DNA from: a bacterium
GTDB lineage: Bacteria; Sysuimicrobiota; Sysuimicrobiia; Sysuimicrobiales; Segetimicrobiaceae
Length of the DNA: 64,000 bases
Direction: 5' to 3'
Assembly (NCBI GenBank): GCA_035691305.1
Contig: DASSJF010000069.1
Span: 42,642-106,641, forward strand
Of this stretch, positions 8,535 through 17,554 are shown in pieces. The notes below the pieces were generated by a model. It saw only the letters and a list, made by a program, of their open reading frames with translations, was not told the DNA's origin and did no database searches. Position numbers and translations under genes: made by a program. How positions within the stretch are numbered: the stretch's first letter is position 1; each line of letters opens with the position of its first letter.

Positions 8535-9796
8535 CGCGGCCCGCGGTCTCCGCGGTCGAGGAGATGAAGCCGGATCATGTCGAGCGAGGTCTGCGACGCC
8601 AGGTACTGCACGCCCTGGCGGCCGGGCTCGGTGCCGTAGCGCATCTCCCGGACGTCTGTGCCGTCGCGGTGCGCGAGCGCGATGAACACCAGGCCGACGG
8701 GCTTCTCCGGCGTGCCGCCGGTCGGTCCGGCGATGCCTGTCACGGCGATCGCAAGATCCGTCTCCGCGTGGGCGCGCGCGCCCTCCACCATGGCGCGCGC
8801 CACTTCCGCGCTCACCGCGCCGTGCCGTGTGATCAGATCGGCCGGCACCCCGAGCCACCGGTTCTTCGCCGCGTTGCTGTAGGCAACCACACCGCCGTCG
8901 AGATACATCGACGCGCCCGCGGTCCGGGTGAGACGGTGGGCGAGCAGCCCGCCCGTACACGATTCCGCGACGGCGATCGTGAGGCCGGCGTCGGCCAGCA
9001 GGCGGGCGACGGTCTCTTCGAGCGTCTGCTCGCCGACGGCGTAGAGCGCGTGGCCGAGGCGCTCGCGGATCCGGAGTTCCGTCTCGTCCAGCAGCCCGTC
9101 GACGTCGGCCTCCTGGCCGCGTGCGGTGACGCGCAGATGGCATTCGCCGGTGTGCGCGTACGGCGCGATCGTCGGGTTGGTGCCGGCGCGCATCAGGTCG
9201 CGAACGCGGTCTTCCACGATGGACTCGCCGAGCGCCACCCGCAGGATCCGCGAGCGGATGACGTCCGTCCCGGCGAGCCCGCGCTCGCGCAGGAACGGAA
9301 TCACGTGATCCTCGATCATCCCTTTCATTTCGCGGGGTACCCCCGGGGTGAAGATGAGCATCTTCCCCTCGTGCTCGACGATCACGCCGGGCGCGCTGCC
9401 GCGGGTGTTTGGGATCATGTGGGCGCCGCGCGGCATCATGGCCTGCTTCACCTGCTGGCTCGACAGCGGGCGGTTGCGCCGGTGAAAGAACTCCTGCACG
9501 TGGGTCCACGCCTCTTCATTGCGCTCCATCGGGAGGCCGAGCGCCTCCGCGACGGCGGCGACCGTGAGGTCGTCGTCGGTGGGACCGAGGCCGCCGGTGG
9601 CGACGATGAGATCGACGCGGTTGAGCGCCTGGCGGAACACTTCCTGCACGCGCCCGACGTTGTCGCCCACGGTCGACCGGTAGAACACCGCGATCCCGGC
9701 CGCCGCGAGCACGTTGCACAACCAAACGGCGTTGGTGTCCGTAATCTGCCCGAGCAGATGCTCGGTACCGACGGAGATGAGTTCCGCGCGCGTCAT
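8531..9796 (-). CDS. cinA: CinA, nicotinamide-nucleotide amidase / ADP-ribose pyrophosphatase-like
   Basis: 421 residues with the usual two-domain layout. The N-terminal MoaB/MoeA-like domain begins ELISVGTEHLLGQITDTN and has the ATGGLGPTDDDLT motif near residue 67. The C-terminal amidase domain contains VAESCTGGLLAHRLT and the AVTGIAGPTGGTPEKPVG loop. The enzyme recycles NMN to NaMN in the pyridine nucleotide cycle. The start ATG at 9796 lies 43 nt downstream of the RodZ-like gene, and the stop overlaps thpR. Length and motifs are typical, with nothing missing. Confidence 0.96.
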   Translation of the reverse strand: MTRAELISVGTEHLLGQITDTNAVWLCNVLAAAGIAVFYRSTVGDNVGRVQEVFRQALNRVDLIVATGGLGPTDDDLTVAAVAEALGLPMERNEEAWTHVQEFFHRRNRPLSSQQVKQAMMPRGAHMIPNTRGSAPGVIVEHEGKMLIFTPGVPREMKGMIEDHVIPFLRERGLAGTDVIRSRILRVALGESIVEDRVRDLMRAGTNPTIAPYAHTGECHLRVTARGQEADVDGLLDETELRIRERLGHALYAVGEQTLEETVARLLADAGLTIAVAESCTGGLLAHRLTRTAGASMYLDGGVVAYSNAAKNRWLGVPADLITRHGAVSAEVARAMVEGARAHAETDLAIAVTGIAGPTGGTPEKPVGLVFIALAHRDGTDVREMRYGTEPGRQGVQYLASQTSLDMIRLHLLDRGDRGPR

Positions 9797-9839
9797 CGGG
9801 TAAGCGCCTCTCCGCGTCTCAGGTCCGCCACGGGTGCCG

Positions 9840-10859
9840 TCACTGATGTTCCTGCGGCTGCGGACCCGTGGGCGTGACGACGGGGGCCTGAGGGGGCGAA
9901 GGTTTGGGCGGAGCGGGCTGCGCGGGCGCGGCCGGCGGCGGCGAGGGTACCGCGGCGGGCGCGACCGGCGGCGGCGCGGGTGCCGCGGCAGGCGCGCCGC
10001 TGGAAAACGTCCGCTCGACGACGTCGCCGGGGTTGCCGAGGCGACCGAGCGGCTGTCCGTTCACAGAGAGATCCAATGCGCTCGCGTTGCCGAGGCGGAC
10101 GCTGACCTGGTGCTTTCCATGCCAGACCTGGTGGTCGCCCGCGCTCAAGAACCCCTCGAAGACCACGGCGCCGTCCGAGACCACGCGGACCCACGATCGG
10201 TCCGTGGCCTGCGCGCTCACCACGATCCCCTGTGCGCCGGTCGTCGTGACCGCTTGGGTGCCGCTGGTCGCGGGCGTGCCGGAGGTGGGGGTGACCATCT
10301 GGCCCGCGGTGGTGGATCCCGGCGCCGTTCCCTGCTGACCGCCCGACGCGGGCGTCACCGCGGACGCGCCGGACGGCGCCCCGCCGGGCGGCGAACCGGC
10401 GGCGGGGACGCTCGGGATCGAGACCTCCGGATGCGGACGCGTCGCGGCGAACTGACGCAGCTGACCCACGAGGATATAGGCCAGTACCACCGCGCCGGCG
10501 ACGAACACGACGGCGATCGCGGTGACGATCCGGCGAAGCCGCGACCGCGGGTTGGCCGGCGTGATCCGCACCTCCACCGGCCGCGGGACGGTCGCGGGTG
10601 CCGCGCGCACCGCGCCGGCGCCCGGCGCGGGCGCGGCGTACAAACCCAGGATCTCGTCGACGGAGATACCGAGCTGGCGCGCGTACGATGCCAGGAATCC
10701 GCGTACGTAGGTGGGGCCGGGGAGCTCGTCCCACGCTTCGCGCTCGAGGGCTTCCAGGTAGTGCCGCTTGATGCGCGTCGCCGCCTCGATGTCCTCGAGC
10801 GTCAGACCACGGGCCGCACGCGCGTTGCGAAGACGTTCACCGATACCGACTGACGCCAT
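9840..10859 (-). CDS. RodZ-like helix-turn-helix membrane protein (DUF4115)
   Basis: 339 residues from the ATG at 10859. The N-terminus is a Cro/XRE-like HTH (IGERLRNARAARGLTLEDIE...YVRGFLASYARQLG, about residues 5-70). A basic stretch and a single membrane helix follow near 105-128 (IVTAIAVVFVAGAVVLAYIL). A Pro/Gly/Thr-rich linker leads to a periplasmic DUF4115 domain (SWVRVVSDGAVVFEGFLSAG). The C-terminal ~55 residues are almost only Pro and Ala. RodZ ties MreB to the cell-wall elongation machinery. The gene lies between ftsK and cinA, as it does in many Gram-positive genomes. Confidence 0.88.
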   Translation of the reverse strand: MASVGIGERLRNARAARGLTLEDIEAATRIKRHYLEALEREAWDELPGPTYVRGFLASYARQLGISVDEILGLYAAPAPGAGAVRAAPATVPRPVEVRITPANPRSRLRRIVTAIAVVFVAGAVVLAYILVGQLRQFAATRPHPEVSIPSVPAAGSPPGGAPSGASAVTPASGGQQGTAPGSTTAGQMVTPTSGTPATSGTQAVTTTGAQGIVVSAQATDRSWVRVVSDGAVVFEGFLSAGDHQVWHGKHQVSVRLGNASALDLSVNGQPLGRLGNPGDVVERTFSSGAPAAAPAPPPVAPAAVPSPPPAAPAQPAPPKPSPPQAPVVTPTGPQPQEHQ

Positions 10860-10957
10860 GGCGTTGCGATGTTCTGGGGGCCGGGAGACGTTTCCTCCGG
10901 TACACACGGCCGCCGCGGCGATCGCTCGATCGACCGTACGCGGCGGCGGGCGCGCCG

Positions 10958-13534
10958 CTACGAGGCGTCCTCCACCATCGCCGCGGCGCGCGCCCGGCCG
11001 CGGGACGCGGCGTCGGGCGCCGCGCCGTCCCCGCCTGCATCCGCCGCCGGCGCGGCCCGGAGGAGACGCTCGAGATCGTCGAGACCGACCAGCAGCTCGC
11101 GCGGGCTGGAGCCCTGCGAGGGGCCCACGATGCCCCGCTCTTCCATCTGATCGACGAGGCGGGCCGCCCGCACGTAGCCGATGCGCATCTTGCGCTGGAG
11201 CAGCGACACCGACGCGTATCCGGCGCGCACGACCAGCCGCGCCGCGTCGGCCAGCAGTGCGTCCCGACCCGGGGCCTCCTCCGCGGCCTCGCCGGCCGTG
11301 GCCTGCAACAGCGCGTCCACGTAGGCGGGCTCGCCCTGCGTGCGCCAGAACTGCACGAGGCGCTCGGTCTCGGCGTCGCTGATGAAGGCGCCCTGCACGC
11401 GGGTGGGCCGGACCGCGCCGAGCGGTGAGAAGAGCATGTCGCCGCGGCCGAGCAGCTTCTCCGCGCCGGGGTGGTCCAGAATCGTCCGGCTGTCTACCTG
11501 CGACGACACGGAAAACGCGATGCGCGAGGGAATGTTGGCTTTGATGAGACCGGTGATGACGTCGACGGAAGGCCGCTGCGTCGCGACGAGCAGATGGATC
11601 CCGGTCGCGCGGGTCATCTGCGCGAGCCGGCAGATGATCTCCTCGAAATCGGCCGGCGCCACCATCATCAGATCCGCCAACTCGTCGATAATAATGAGGA
11701 TGAACGCGAGCGGCCGGTCCGGATGGCTGGCGTTGAACGCCTGGATGTTCCGCACGCCATCCTTCGCGAACATCTCGTAGCGGCTCTCCATCTCCTGGAT
11801 CGCCCATCGCAATTTTGCGGCGGCCTCCCGCGCGCCCGTAACGACCGGACTCAGCAGGTGCGGGATTCCGTTGTAGTTCGTCAACTCCACGCGCTTGGGG
11901 TCGATCATCAGAAAGCGCGCCTGCTCCGGGGTGGCCCGGAAGAGGATGCTGGCAATCATGGCATTGAGCATGACGCTCTTGCCCGCGCCGGTGGCGCCCG
12001 CGATCAGCAGGTGCGGCATCGCGATGAGATCCGCCACGATCGGCGTGCCCGCGATTCCCTTGCCGACGCCGACCGTGAGCGGCGAGGTCGTCGCGTGCGT
12101 AAACTCGTCGCTGGCGAGAATCTCGCGCAAGTGGACGAGGCTCGGCCGTTCGTTGGGCAACTCGACGCCGATCGCAGACTTGCCGGGAATCGGTGCCTCG
12201 AGCCGGACGCTGCTCGCCGCGAGCGACAGCGCGATATCGTTTTGCAGACTCGTAATCTTCTGCACCTTGACGCCGGGGGCCGGCTGCAGCTCATACCGCG
12301 TGACGACGGGTCCGGTCTCCCAGCGAATGACCCTGGCCTCGACGCCGAAGCTCGCGAGGGTGCGCTCGAGGTTGCGGGCCACCTCATCCGGATCGACCTT
12401 TCCGGCCTTCGCCTTCGCCGCGTACGCGTCGAGGATCGAGAGGTCCGGCACGACGTAGGCCCGGCGCGCCTCGGCCGGAAACGGCAGCGATTCCTGCGCA
12501 ACGCCGGCGCGCCGCCGTTTAGAGCGCCGCGACGAAGACGGCGCTCCCGACGAGGCCGCCTCGGCGGGCGGCGTAAGATCCGGGGCACCATCCACGGCGG
12601 TGGTGCGCTCCGCGAACGGGGCGTCGGACCCCGGCACCTCGCCCTGAGCGGCCTCGTCGGGCAAGGCACCCTCGGGAATCGCCGCGTCAAGCTCGCCGGC
12701 GCCGTCCTTCCCCTCCTCCGCCGCCAGGAGCGGTGATTCACTTTCGGACGCCGCGGAGACCGCAGGCGTGGCGGACGCGATGGGGAGCGCCGGAGCGGCC
12801 GCGGGTCTGCGCAGCGCGCGCACCGCCGCGGCCGCTCCGGTCGCGGCCCGCAGCGTCAGGCGTCCCGCGAACGACGGCAACGCCCGCGCGGCCCGCCATG
12901 CGAGGCGCCCGAGCGCCCGAACCCCGGCGAGCGCTATGAGCAGCAGCCACACAGCGGCGCGCCCGAGCGAGATCGACGCGGCGCCGCCCCACGCCGCGAA
13001 CGCGCGGCCCGCGCGCGCGGCGGCCCGGCCCGACCCGAGGAACAGCGTCAGGCCGAACTTCCCGAGGTCGTCGACCGAACGGCCCCACAGCAGCATCGCC
13101 GCGGCCACGGCGCCGCCAGCCGTCGCAAGCCACAAGCCCGGCTCGCCGGTGACCCGCCGGAGCACGAGCGTCAGCAACGCGCCCGCGTACCCTCCGCCCT
13201 TGCGGCCCGACGCGGCAAGCAGCTCTCGCCCCGCGGGATAGCGGAGATGGAGAGCGACGAGAACGACGGTCCATCCGCTGAGCAGGCCCCAAATTCGCGC
13301 GCTCAATGCGAAGTTGCCCCGCGCGAGCACGACGAGACCGACGAGCAGGCAGAGGAACGGAAGCGCCCAGAGTCCGAGGCCGAATGCCTGGCCGCCGCGC
13401 GCCGCAATGAACCGCGGCAGCGGCGCGTGCTGGTGCGGAAAAAGGCTGACCCCGATGAGGAAGGCGAGCGCGATGAGCCCCGCGCCTACCGCCCGCGCGT
13501 AACCGAACTGGGACGACGCCTTGTGCTTCGGCAC
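10958..13534 (-). CDS. ftsK: FtsK/SpoIIIE DNA translocase
   Basis: 858 residues from a GTG at 13534 preceded by AGGAGG six nt upstream. The N-terminal ~210 residues hold four or more hydrophobic segments. An acidic, Ser/Pro-rich linker (about 230-350) leads to the motor. Walker A GATGAGKS is at 513-520, the Walker B strand is LIIIDELADLMM, and VATQRPSVDVITG follows. The last ~80 residues form the winged-helix gamma domain (SLLQRKMRIGYVRAARLVDQM), which reads KOPS/SRS-type DNA. The protein pumps chromosomal DNA through the division septum. Confidence 0.97.
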   Translation of the reverse strand: MPKHKASSQFGYARAVGAGLIALAFLIGVSLFPHQHAPLPRFIAARGGQAFGLGLWALPFLCLLVGLVVLARGNFALSARIWGLLSGWTVVLVALHLRYPAGRELLAASGRKGGGYAGALLTLVLRRVTGEPGLWLATAGGAVAAAMLLWGRSVDDLGKFGLTLFLGSGRAAARAGRAFAAWGGAASISLGRAAVWLLLIALAGVRALGRLAWRAARALPSFAGRLTLRAATGAAAAVRALRRPAAAPALPIASATPAVSAASESESPLLAAEEGKDGAGELDAAIPEGALPDEAAQGEVPGSDAPFAERTTAVDGAPDLTPPAEAASSGAPSSSRRSKRRRAGVAQESLPFPAEARRAYVVPDLSILDAYAAKAKAGKVDPDEVARNLERTLASFGVEARVIRWETGPVVTRYELQPAPGVKVQKITSLQNDIALSLAASSVRLEAPIPGKSAIGVELPNERPSLVHLREILASDEFTHATTSPLTVGVGKGIAGTPIVADLIAMPHLLIAGATGAGKSVMLNAMIASILFRATPEQARFLMIDPKRVELTNYNGIPHLLSPVVTGAREAAAKLRWAIQEMESRYEMFAKDGVRNIQAFNASHPDRPLAFILIIIDELADLMMVAPADFEEIICRLAQMTRATGIHLLVATQRPSVDVITGLIKANIPSRIAFSVSSQVDSRTILDHPGAEKLLGRGDMLFSPLGAVRPTRVQGAFISDAETERLVQFWRTQGEPAYVDALLQATAGEAAEEAPGRDALLADAARLVVRAGYASVSLLQRKMRIGYVRAARLVDQMEERGIVGPSQGSSPRELLVGLDDLERLLRAAPAADAGGDGAAPDAASRGRARAAAMVEDAS

Positions 13535-13588
13535 TGGCGGCCTCCTATGCTGCGACGCAATACGACGACGGCCGTCCTACGACGAGTG

Positions 13589-15385
13589 CTACACCTCGAC
13601 GAGCATCGGCAGGATCATCGGCTGCCGGTGCGTCTTCTCAAACAGATACCGTCCCAGCGCCTCCCGTATGGCCGACCTGACGGCCGCCCATTCGGTGGTG
13701 CCGCGCTCGCGGCACCGGGCGACCGTTTCCACGATCCGCTTCTTCGAGTCTTCGATCAGTTCGCCGGACTCGCGCACGTAAATGAACCCGCGCGACACGA
13801 TGTCCGGCGGCATCAGCAACTCGCCGGTTTGGCGGTCGATCGCTACGAGAGCGATCAAGACGCCGTCCTTGGCCAGCTGCCGGCGGTCCCGCAGCACGAT
13901 CGGGCCCACCCCGCCGAGCCCGTCCACCAGCACGGAGCCAGCATCCACCGTCCCCGCGCGGATGAGCCGGTCCGCGGAGGCGGCGACGACCTGCCCATTC
14001 TCCGCTACCAGGCTGCGTTCCTCCGGCACGCCGACCGACGATGCCAGACGCCGGTTGAGGACCAGGTGCCGGTACTCGCCGTGCACGGGAAGGAAACAGC
14101 GCGGCTTCAATAGCGTGAGCATCAACTTCAGTTCTTCCTGACAGGCGTGTCCGGACGCGTGGACGGGCCCGCCGTGGAGGACCTCCGCGCCCTGCCGGTA
14201 CAACTGGTCGATCGTACGGGCGACCATGCCTTCGTTGCCCGGTATCGGCGTGGCCGCCAGGATCACCGTGTCGCCCGCCCGCACGGCGACCGACCGGTGC
14301 TGGCCCGTCGCCATGCGGCTGAGGGCGGACATCGGCTCGCCCTGGCTGCCCGTCGTCAGGATCATCACGTGGGCGTCCGCGAGGGACTTGAGGTGCTCAA
14401 CCGGCACCATCGCCCCGCGGGGGATCCGCAGCACACCGAGCTCGGAGGCGATTTGCACAGTGTCGACCATGCTCCGACCGACGACGGCGACCTTGCGCCC
14501 GTGGCGGCCTGCCGTCTCGAAGGCCTGCTGCAGCCGGTGCACGTTGCTGGCGAACGTCGTCAGCAACACCCGGCCGCGCGCCCGCCCGACGATCTCGTCC
14601 AGCGCGGCGCCCACCACGCGCTCCGACGGCGCGTAGCCGGGCCGCTCGACGTTGGTCGAATCCATCAATAAAAGACGGACACCCGCCTCGCCGATCTCCG
14701 CCAGCCGGGCGAAGTCGGTGGGCGGCTCGCCGATGGGGGTCTGGTCGAACTTGAAATCCGCGCTCGAGACGAGCGTGCCGGCGGGGGTGCGCACGACGAC
14801 CGCGCACGCCTGCGGAATGCTGTGGTTGACGTGCACCAACTCGACGTCGAACGGCCCTACGCGGAACGGCCGCCGCGTCTCGCAGGGGACCGCGCGCATC
14901 GCGGGCGTGTCGGGCGTCTCTTCCACCCGCCGCCGCGCGAGGCCGAGCGTCAGCGGCATGCCGTACACCGGCACCGAGGCGGCGCGGAGCAGATACGGGA
15001 GACTGCCGACGTGGTCTTCGTGGCCGTGGCTCAGCACGACCCCGTGGATCGTGCCCGCCTGCTCGAACGCCCGGTAGTCCGGAATGACGAAGTCGATGCC
15101 GAGATCCTCTTCGTCCGGAAACATCAATCCCGCGTCGATGAGGAGGCAATCGCGGCCGACGCGGACGATCGTGCAGTTCTTCCCGATCTCACCGAGGCCG
15201 CCGAGGGGAATCACTTCGAGGACCGGCCCCGGGGACGGCCGTCGCTGCGGCGCGCGGGGCGCGGACGTCTGGCGTTGCGGGACCGCGCCCCGGTCGCCCG
15301 CCGGCGTGCGGTGCCGCCGGCGGCGACGCGACCGTACGCGCTGGTCGTCGGGTACCGTCGTCCGGTTTGGCTGTTCGGGGCTCAC
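13589..15385 (-). CDS. rnj: Ribonuclease J
   Basis: 598 residues from a GTG start. The N-terminal ~60 residues are basic and disordered. The beta-CASP metallo-beta-lactamase core starts at VIPLGGLGEIGKN and contains the zinc motif HGHEDHVG. DFKFDQTP, LLMDSTNVERPGY and the TTGSQGEPMSALSRM segment of the beta-CASP domain follow, with HASGHACQEEL and PVHGEYRHL further on. RNase J is a 5'-3' exo- and endoribonuclease for mRNA decay and rRNA maturation. It stands alone between ftsK and the glycosylase gene. Its ~100-nt upstream gap carries a 13-bp tandem duplication. Confidence 0.96.
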   Translation of the reverse strand: MSPEQPNRTTVPDDQRVRSRRRRRHRTPAGDRGAVPQRQTSAPRAPQRRPSPGPVLEVIPLGGLGEIGKNCTIVRVGRDCLLIDAGLMFPDEEDLGIDFVIPDYRAFEQAGTIHGVVLSHGHEDHVGSLPYLLRAASVPVYGMPLTLGLARRRVEETPDTPAMRAVPCETRRPFRVGPFDVELVHVNHSIPQACAVVVRTPAGTLVSSADFKFDQTPIGEPPTDFARLAEIGEAGVRLLLMDSTNVERPGYAPSERVVGAALDEIVGRARGRVLLTTFASNVHRLQQAFETAGRHGRKVAVVGRSMVDTVQIASELGVLRIPRGAMVPVEHLKSLADAHVMILTTGSQGEPMSALSRMATGQHRSVAVRAGDTVILAATPIPGNEGMVARTIDQLYRQGAEVLHGGPVHASGHACQEELKLMLTLLKPRCFLPVHGEYRHLVLNRRLASSVGVPEERSLVAENGQVVAASADRLIRAGTVDAGSVLVDGLGGVGPIVLRDRRQLAKDGVLIALVAIDRQTGELLMPPDIVSRGFIYVRESGELIEDSKKRIVETVARCRERGTTEWAAVRSAIREALGRYLFEKTHRQPMILPMLVEV

Positions 15386-15430
15386 GTGCGCGTCAATTTA
15401 CGAAACGAGGCTCGAACACCTGCCGGGCCG

Positions 15431-15456
15431 GCCGACTGCGGCCGCCGACTGCGGCC
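15431..15456. repeat. 13-bp perfect tandem duplication upstream of rnj
   Basis: GCCGACTGCGGCC occurs twice, back to back (15431-15443 and 15444-15456), in the gap between the rnj start and the end of the glycosylase gene. It is most likely a small replication-slippage duplication. No function can be assigned. Confidence 0.8.
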
Positions 15457-15484
15457 CCGGTGGCGCGGAGCAGGGACGGCGCGT

Positions 15485-16099
15485 TCATCCGCGGGCTTCG
15501 ACCGCACCGGCGTCGCGAAGCACACGCTTGAGGGCACCCATGTCCCGGAAGAGTAGAGGCCGCACGCCCGGGTTGTGCAGCGCGTAGGACGGATGGTACA
15601 GCGGTAGAATGGTGCAGCCCCGTCCCGGTTGGGGTGACCCGTGGCATTCACCGATCGCGGCGTGCGGCAGAAACGCGGCCAGCGCATGCCGGCCGAGCGT
15701 CACGATTACGCGGGGCCGGATGATCTCGACTTGGGTCTCGAGCCAGACGCGGCAGGCTTCGATCTCGCGGGCGTGGGGCGGCCGGTCGTGCCCCGAGGGG
15801 GTGTGCGTCGCCGCGCGGTGTTTGACGACGTTCGTGATGTAGACGTCTTCCCGCCGGAGCCCCGCGTGCGCCAGCAGCTCCTCGAGCAGGCGGCCGGCGC
15901 GGCCCACGAACGGCCGGCCGGAAAGGTCCTCCTGCCGGCCCGGGCCTTCCCCCACAACCATGACCGCGGCACGAGGAGCCCCTTCGCCCGGCACGGGATG
16001 CGTGGCGAGCCGCCACAGCGGGCAGCGTCGGCACCGCGCCACCCGGCGGCATAGTGCCGCCAGCCGTTCTTCTCTTCGCTCCCGCGCCACGCCCACCAT
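15485..16099 (-). CDS. udg: Type 4-like uracil-DNA glycosylase (Fe-S family)
   Basis: 204 residues from the ATG at 16099; a longer frame would run through an inverted repeat. Motif A GEGPGRQEDLSGRPFVG (50-66) and motif B HPS near the C-terminus are those of family 4 uracil-DNA glycosylases, which remove uracil from DNA to start base-excision repair. Two Fe-S cysteines are seen as CRRC (23 and 26) and a further one at 116. The position that is usually Cys in the NVVKCRP motif is His94 here, so the fourth cluster ligand differs from the Thermus-type enzyme. An extra Cys17 could compensate. Confidence 0.9.
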   Translation of the reverse strand: MVGVARERREERLAALCRRVARCRRCPLWRLATHPVPGEGAPRAAVMVVGEGPGRQEDLSGRPFVGRAGRLLEELLAHAGLRREDVYITNVVKHRAATHTPSGHDRPPHAREIEACRVWLETQVEIIRPRVIVTLGRHALAAFLPHAAIGECHGSPQPGRGCTILPLYHPSYALHNPGVRPLLFRDMGALKRVLRDAGAVEARG

Positions 16100-16127
16100 A
16101 ATAGCGAAAACACGGGCGCCTACATCG

Positions 16128-16159
16128 GAGGAGCCGGTTCCCCTCGGAACCGGCTCCTC
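16128..16159. terminator. 14-bp perfect inverted repeat, probable transcription terminator
   Basis: Arms 16128-16141 and 16146-16159 pair perfectly around a 4-nt loop. It lies 50 nt past the stop of the secreted-protein gene (stop at 16210) and upstream of the glycosylase start. No T-run follows directly, but TTTTCG occurs about 20 nt later on the minus strand. Its presence argues against the longer glycosylase reading frame. Confidence 0.55.
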
Positions 16160-16209
16160 AGAACGCGCCGCGGCCGGCGACCGCGAGGAGGACAAACGGT
16201 GCACGGCGG

Positions 16210-16701
16210 TTAGTTGACGAACGCGACCCGCATTTGCTGCAGGAACCGGCTCCGCGTGTTCGCGTCGCGGATCCGCAGCGCGTCCTCATCGCTGACAACC
16301 ACGTCGGTCTTGAAGTTGGAGAGCGCCGGCCCGGTCACGCCGATCGCGAACACTACGAGCGGGCGCGGGCCCACGCGGTTGGCCGTCTCGGGCGTCGGCG
16401 CGTATTCCACGATGCCGTAGCGCTCGGCGAAGTCGTCGTTGAGCTGGCCCGGCTTCCACCAGCCGCGCCCGTAGATGATTTCACCCGCGGGCGACAGCAC
16501 CGCGGGACTGATCGACCGGTCGAGATGGATCGCGCGGACCACGATCACGAGCCCGGTGTACGATCCGGGCTGCGCCGACGCGCGCTGCGCGAACCCCGGT
16601 GCCGCCAGCAGCGCCGCCACAGCCGCCACCGCCACCCAACGAGCCGTCTTTGGTGCGATGCCTCTCCGCCGCATGCCCGCCGCCCCCCGTTCGATCGTCA
16701 T
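16210..16701 (-). CDS. Secreted protein of unknown function
   Basis: 163 residues. A basic N-terminus and a hydrophobic segment (WVAVAAVAALLAAPGFAQ, about 22-39) form a likely signal peptide cut near ASAQ. The mature part contains GLVIVVRAIHLDRSISPAVLS, RVGPRPLVVFAIG and an end FKTDVVVSDEDALRI. I recall similar mature regions in conserved periplasmic proteins of several deep-branching bacteria but cannot name a function. An internal ATG at 16674 behind a GGGGGG stretch may be the real start and leaves the signal peptide intact. The gene is monocistronic, with hairpin 16128-16159 downstream. Confidence 0.7.
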   Translation of the reverse strand: MTIERGAAGMRRRGIAPKTARWVAVAAVAALLAAPGFAQRASAQPGSYTGLVIVVRAIHLDRSISPAVLSPAGEIIYGRGWWKPGQLNDDFAERYGIVEYAPTPETANRVGPRPLVVFAIGVTGPALSNFKTDVVVSDEDALRIRDANTRSRFLQQMRVAFVN

Positions 16702-16830
16702 ACGCTACTGTGGATGCCCAGAAGGCGCGGTGGGCAGCGCTTTCGTTCAGAAAAATCACAAGTAGCTCATATGTGTGAACGCGTTCGATTGTGAAGAGCC
16801 CCAAGGGTGTGAAGACGGCCGCCCGGGTGC

Positions 16831-17505
16831 CTACCCTGTCTCGGCCGCCTGCGCGGCCCGGACTGCTTCGCCGCGGCGCCGCGACTCGTTGGCGTAGCGG
16901 ATGGTCCAGAGGATCAGCGCGATCGTGATGCCGTTGGACTCGATGGGGCCGACGACCAGAACCTGGGGAACCGTCAGCGTCAGCACGAGCACGACCTTCA
17001 ATAAAAACTCCCCGAGCCATCCCAGTCCCCAGACAATCGTCATTACCCGGAAGACGCGGCGGGCCCCGGGTCGCTCCCAGACCGCGTTGAACGCGGCGAT
17101 CTTCGCGGGATCGTGGCCCGTGCTGAAATCCCGGCCGACGAAAAACAAGAGCGGCCGCGGCCAGAGAAGCGACGACAGGCAAACGAGAGCCAGCGCGCCG
17201 GTCACGAACGACTCGCGAATCAGCAGCAGCTTCTCGTCGCCGGTGACGAAAGCGGTCGCGGCCCCGACCGCGATGCCGACCACGATGACGATGCCAATAA
17301 TGTCGAGCGTTCGGCTCTTGGCCAGGCTCACCAAGTTATTGAGAACCGGGAACATCCCCGACAGGAGCAACGCGGTGACCGCCGGCATCTGCGGGACGTG
17401 CCCGCGCAGGTATTGGTACGTCACGTACGGGCACGCGATGTCGAGCACGAGGATGGGCAAAAAGCTGCGCACGCCCAGCCCCCCTCCGGACCGCTGGGCG
17501 GCCAT
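16831..17505 (-). CDS. VC0807-like multi-pass membrane protein
   Basis: 224 residues with about six hydrophobic segments. The start RSFLPILVLDIACPYVTYQ, a charged cytoplasmic loop around residue 90 (TGDEKLLLIRESF) and the HDPAKIAAFNAVWERPGARRVFR region fit the VC0807 family of uncharacterised inner-membrane proteins. No enzymatic motif is visible. It follows dapA with a 49-nt gap and may be the last gene of that operon. The function is unknown. Confidence 0.7.
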   Translation of the reverse strand: MAAQRSGGGLGVRSFLPILVLDIACPYVTYQYLRGHVPQMPAVTALLLSGMFPVLNNLVSLAKSRTLDIIGIVIVVGIAVGAATAFVTGDEKLLLIRESFVTGALALVCLSSLLWPRPLLFFVGRDFSTGHDPAKIAAFNAVWERPGARRVFRVMTIVWGLGWLGEFLLKVVLVLTLTVPQVLVVGPIESNGITIALILWTIRYANESRRRGEAVRAAQAAETG

Positions 17506-17554
17506 CGCGCCATCCCCCCGACTTGCGCGGAGTGCCGGTCGGTGACCCGGGGCG

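Noticed and set aside
7929..9509. A single 526-residue protein spanning thpR and most of cinA on the minus strand
   Set aside because: Its first two thirds are an out-of-frame reading of cinA. The true thpR begins at the GTG at 8534, overlapping the cinA stop.
16777..16786. Palindrome GAACGCGTTC as a second LexA box
   Set aside because: The half-sites are two bases too close for the CGAAC-N4-GTTCG operator, and the nearby gene is not a DNA repair gene.
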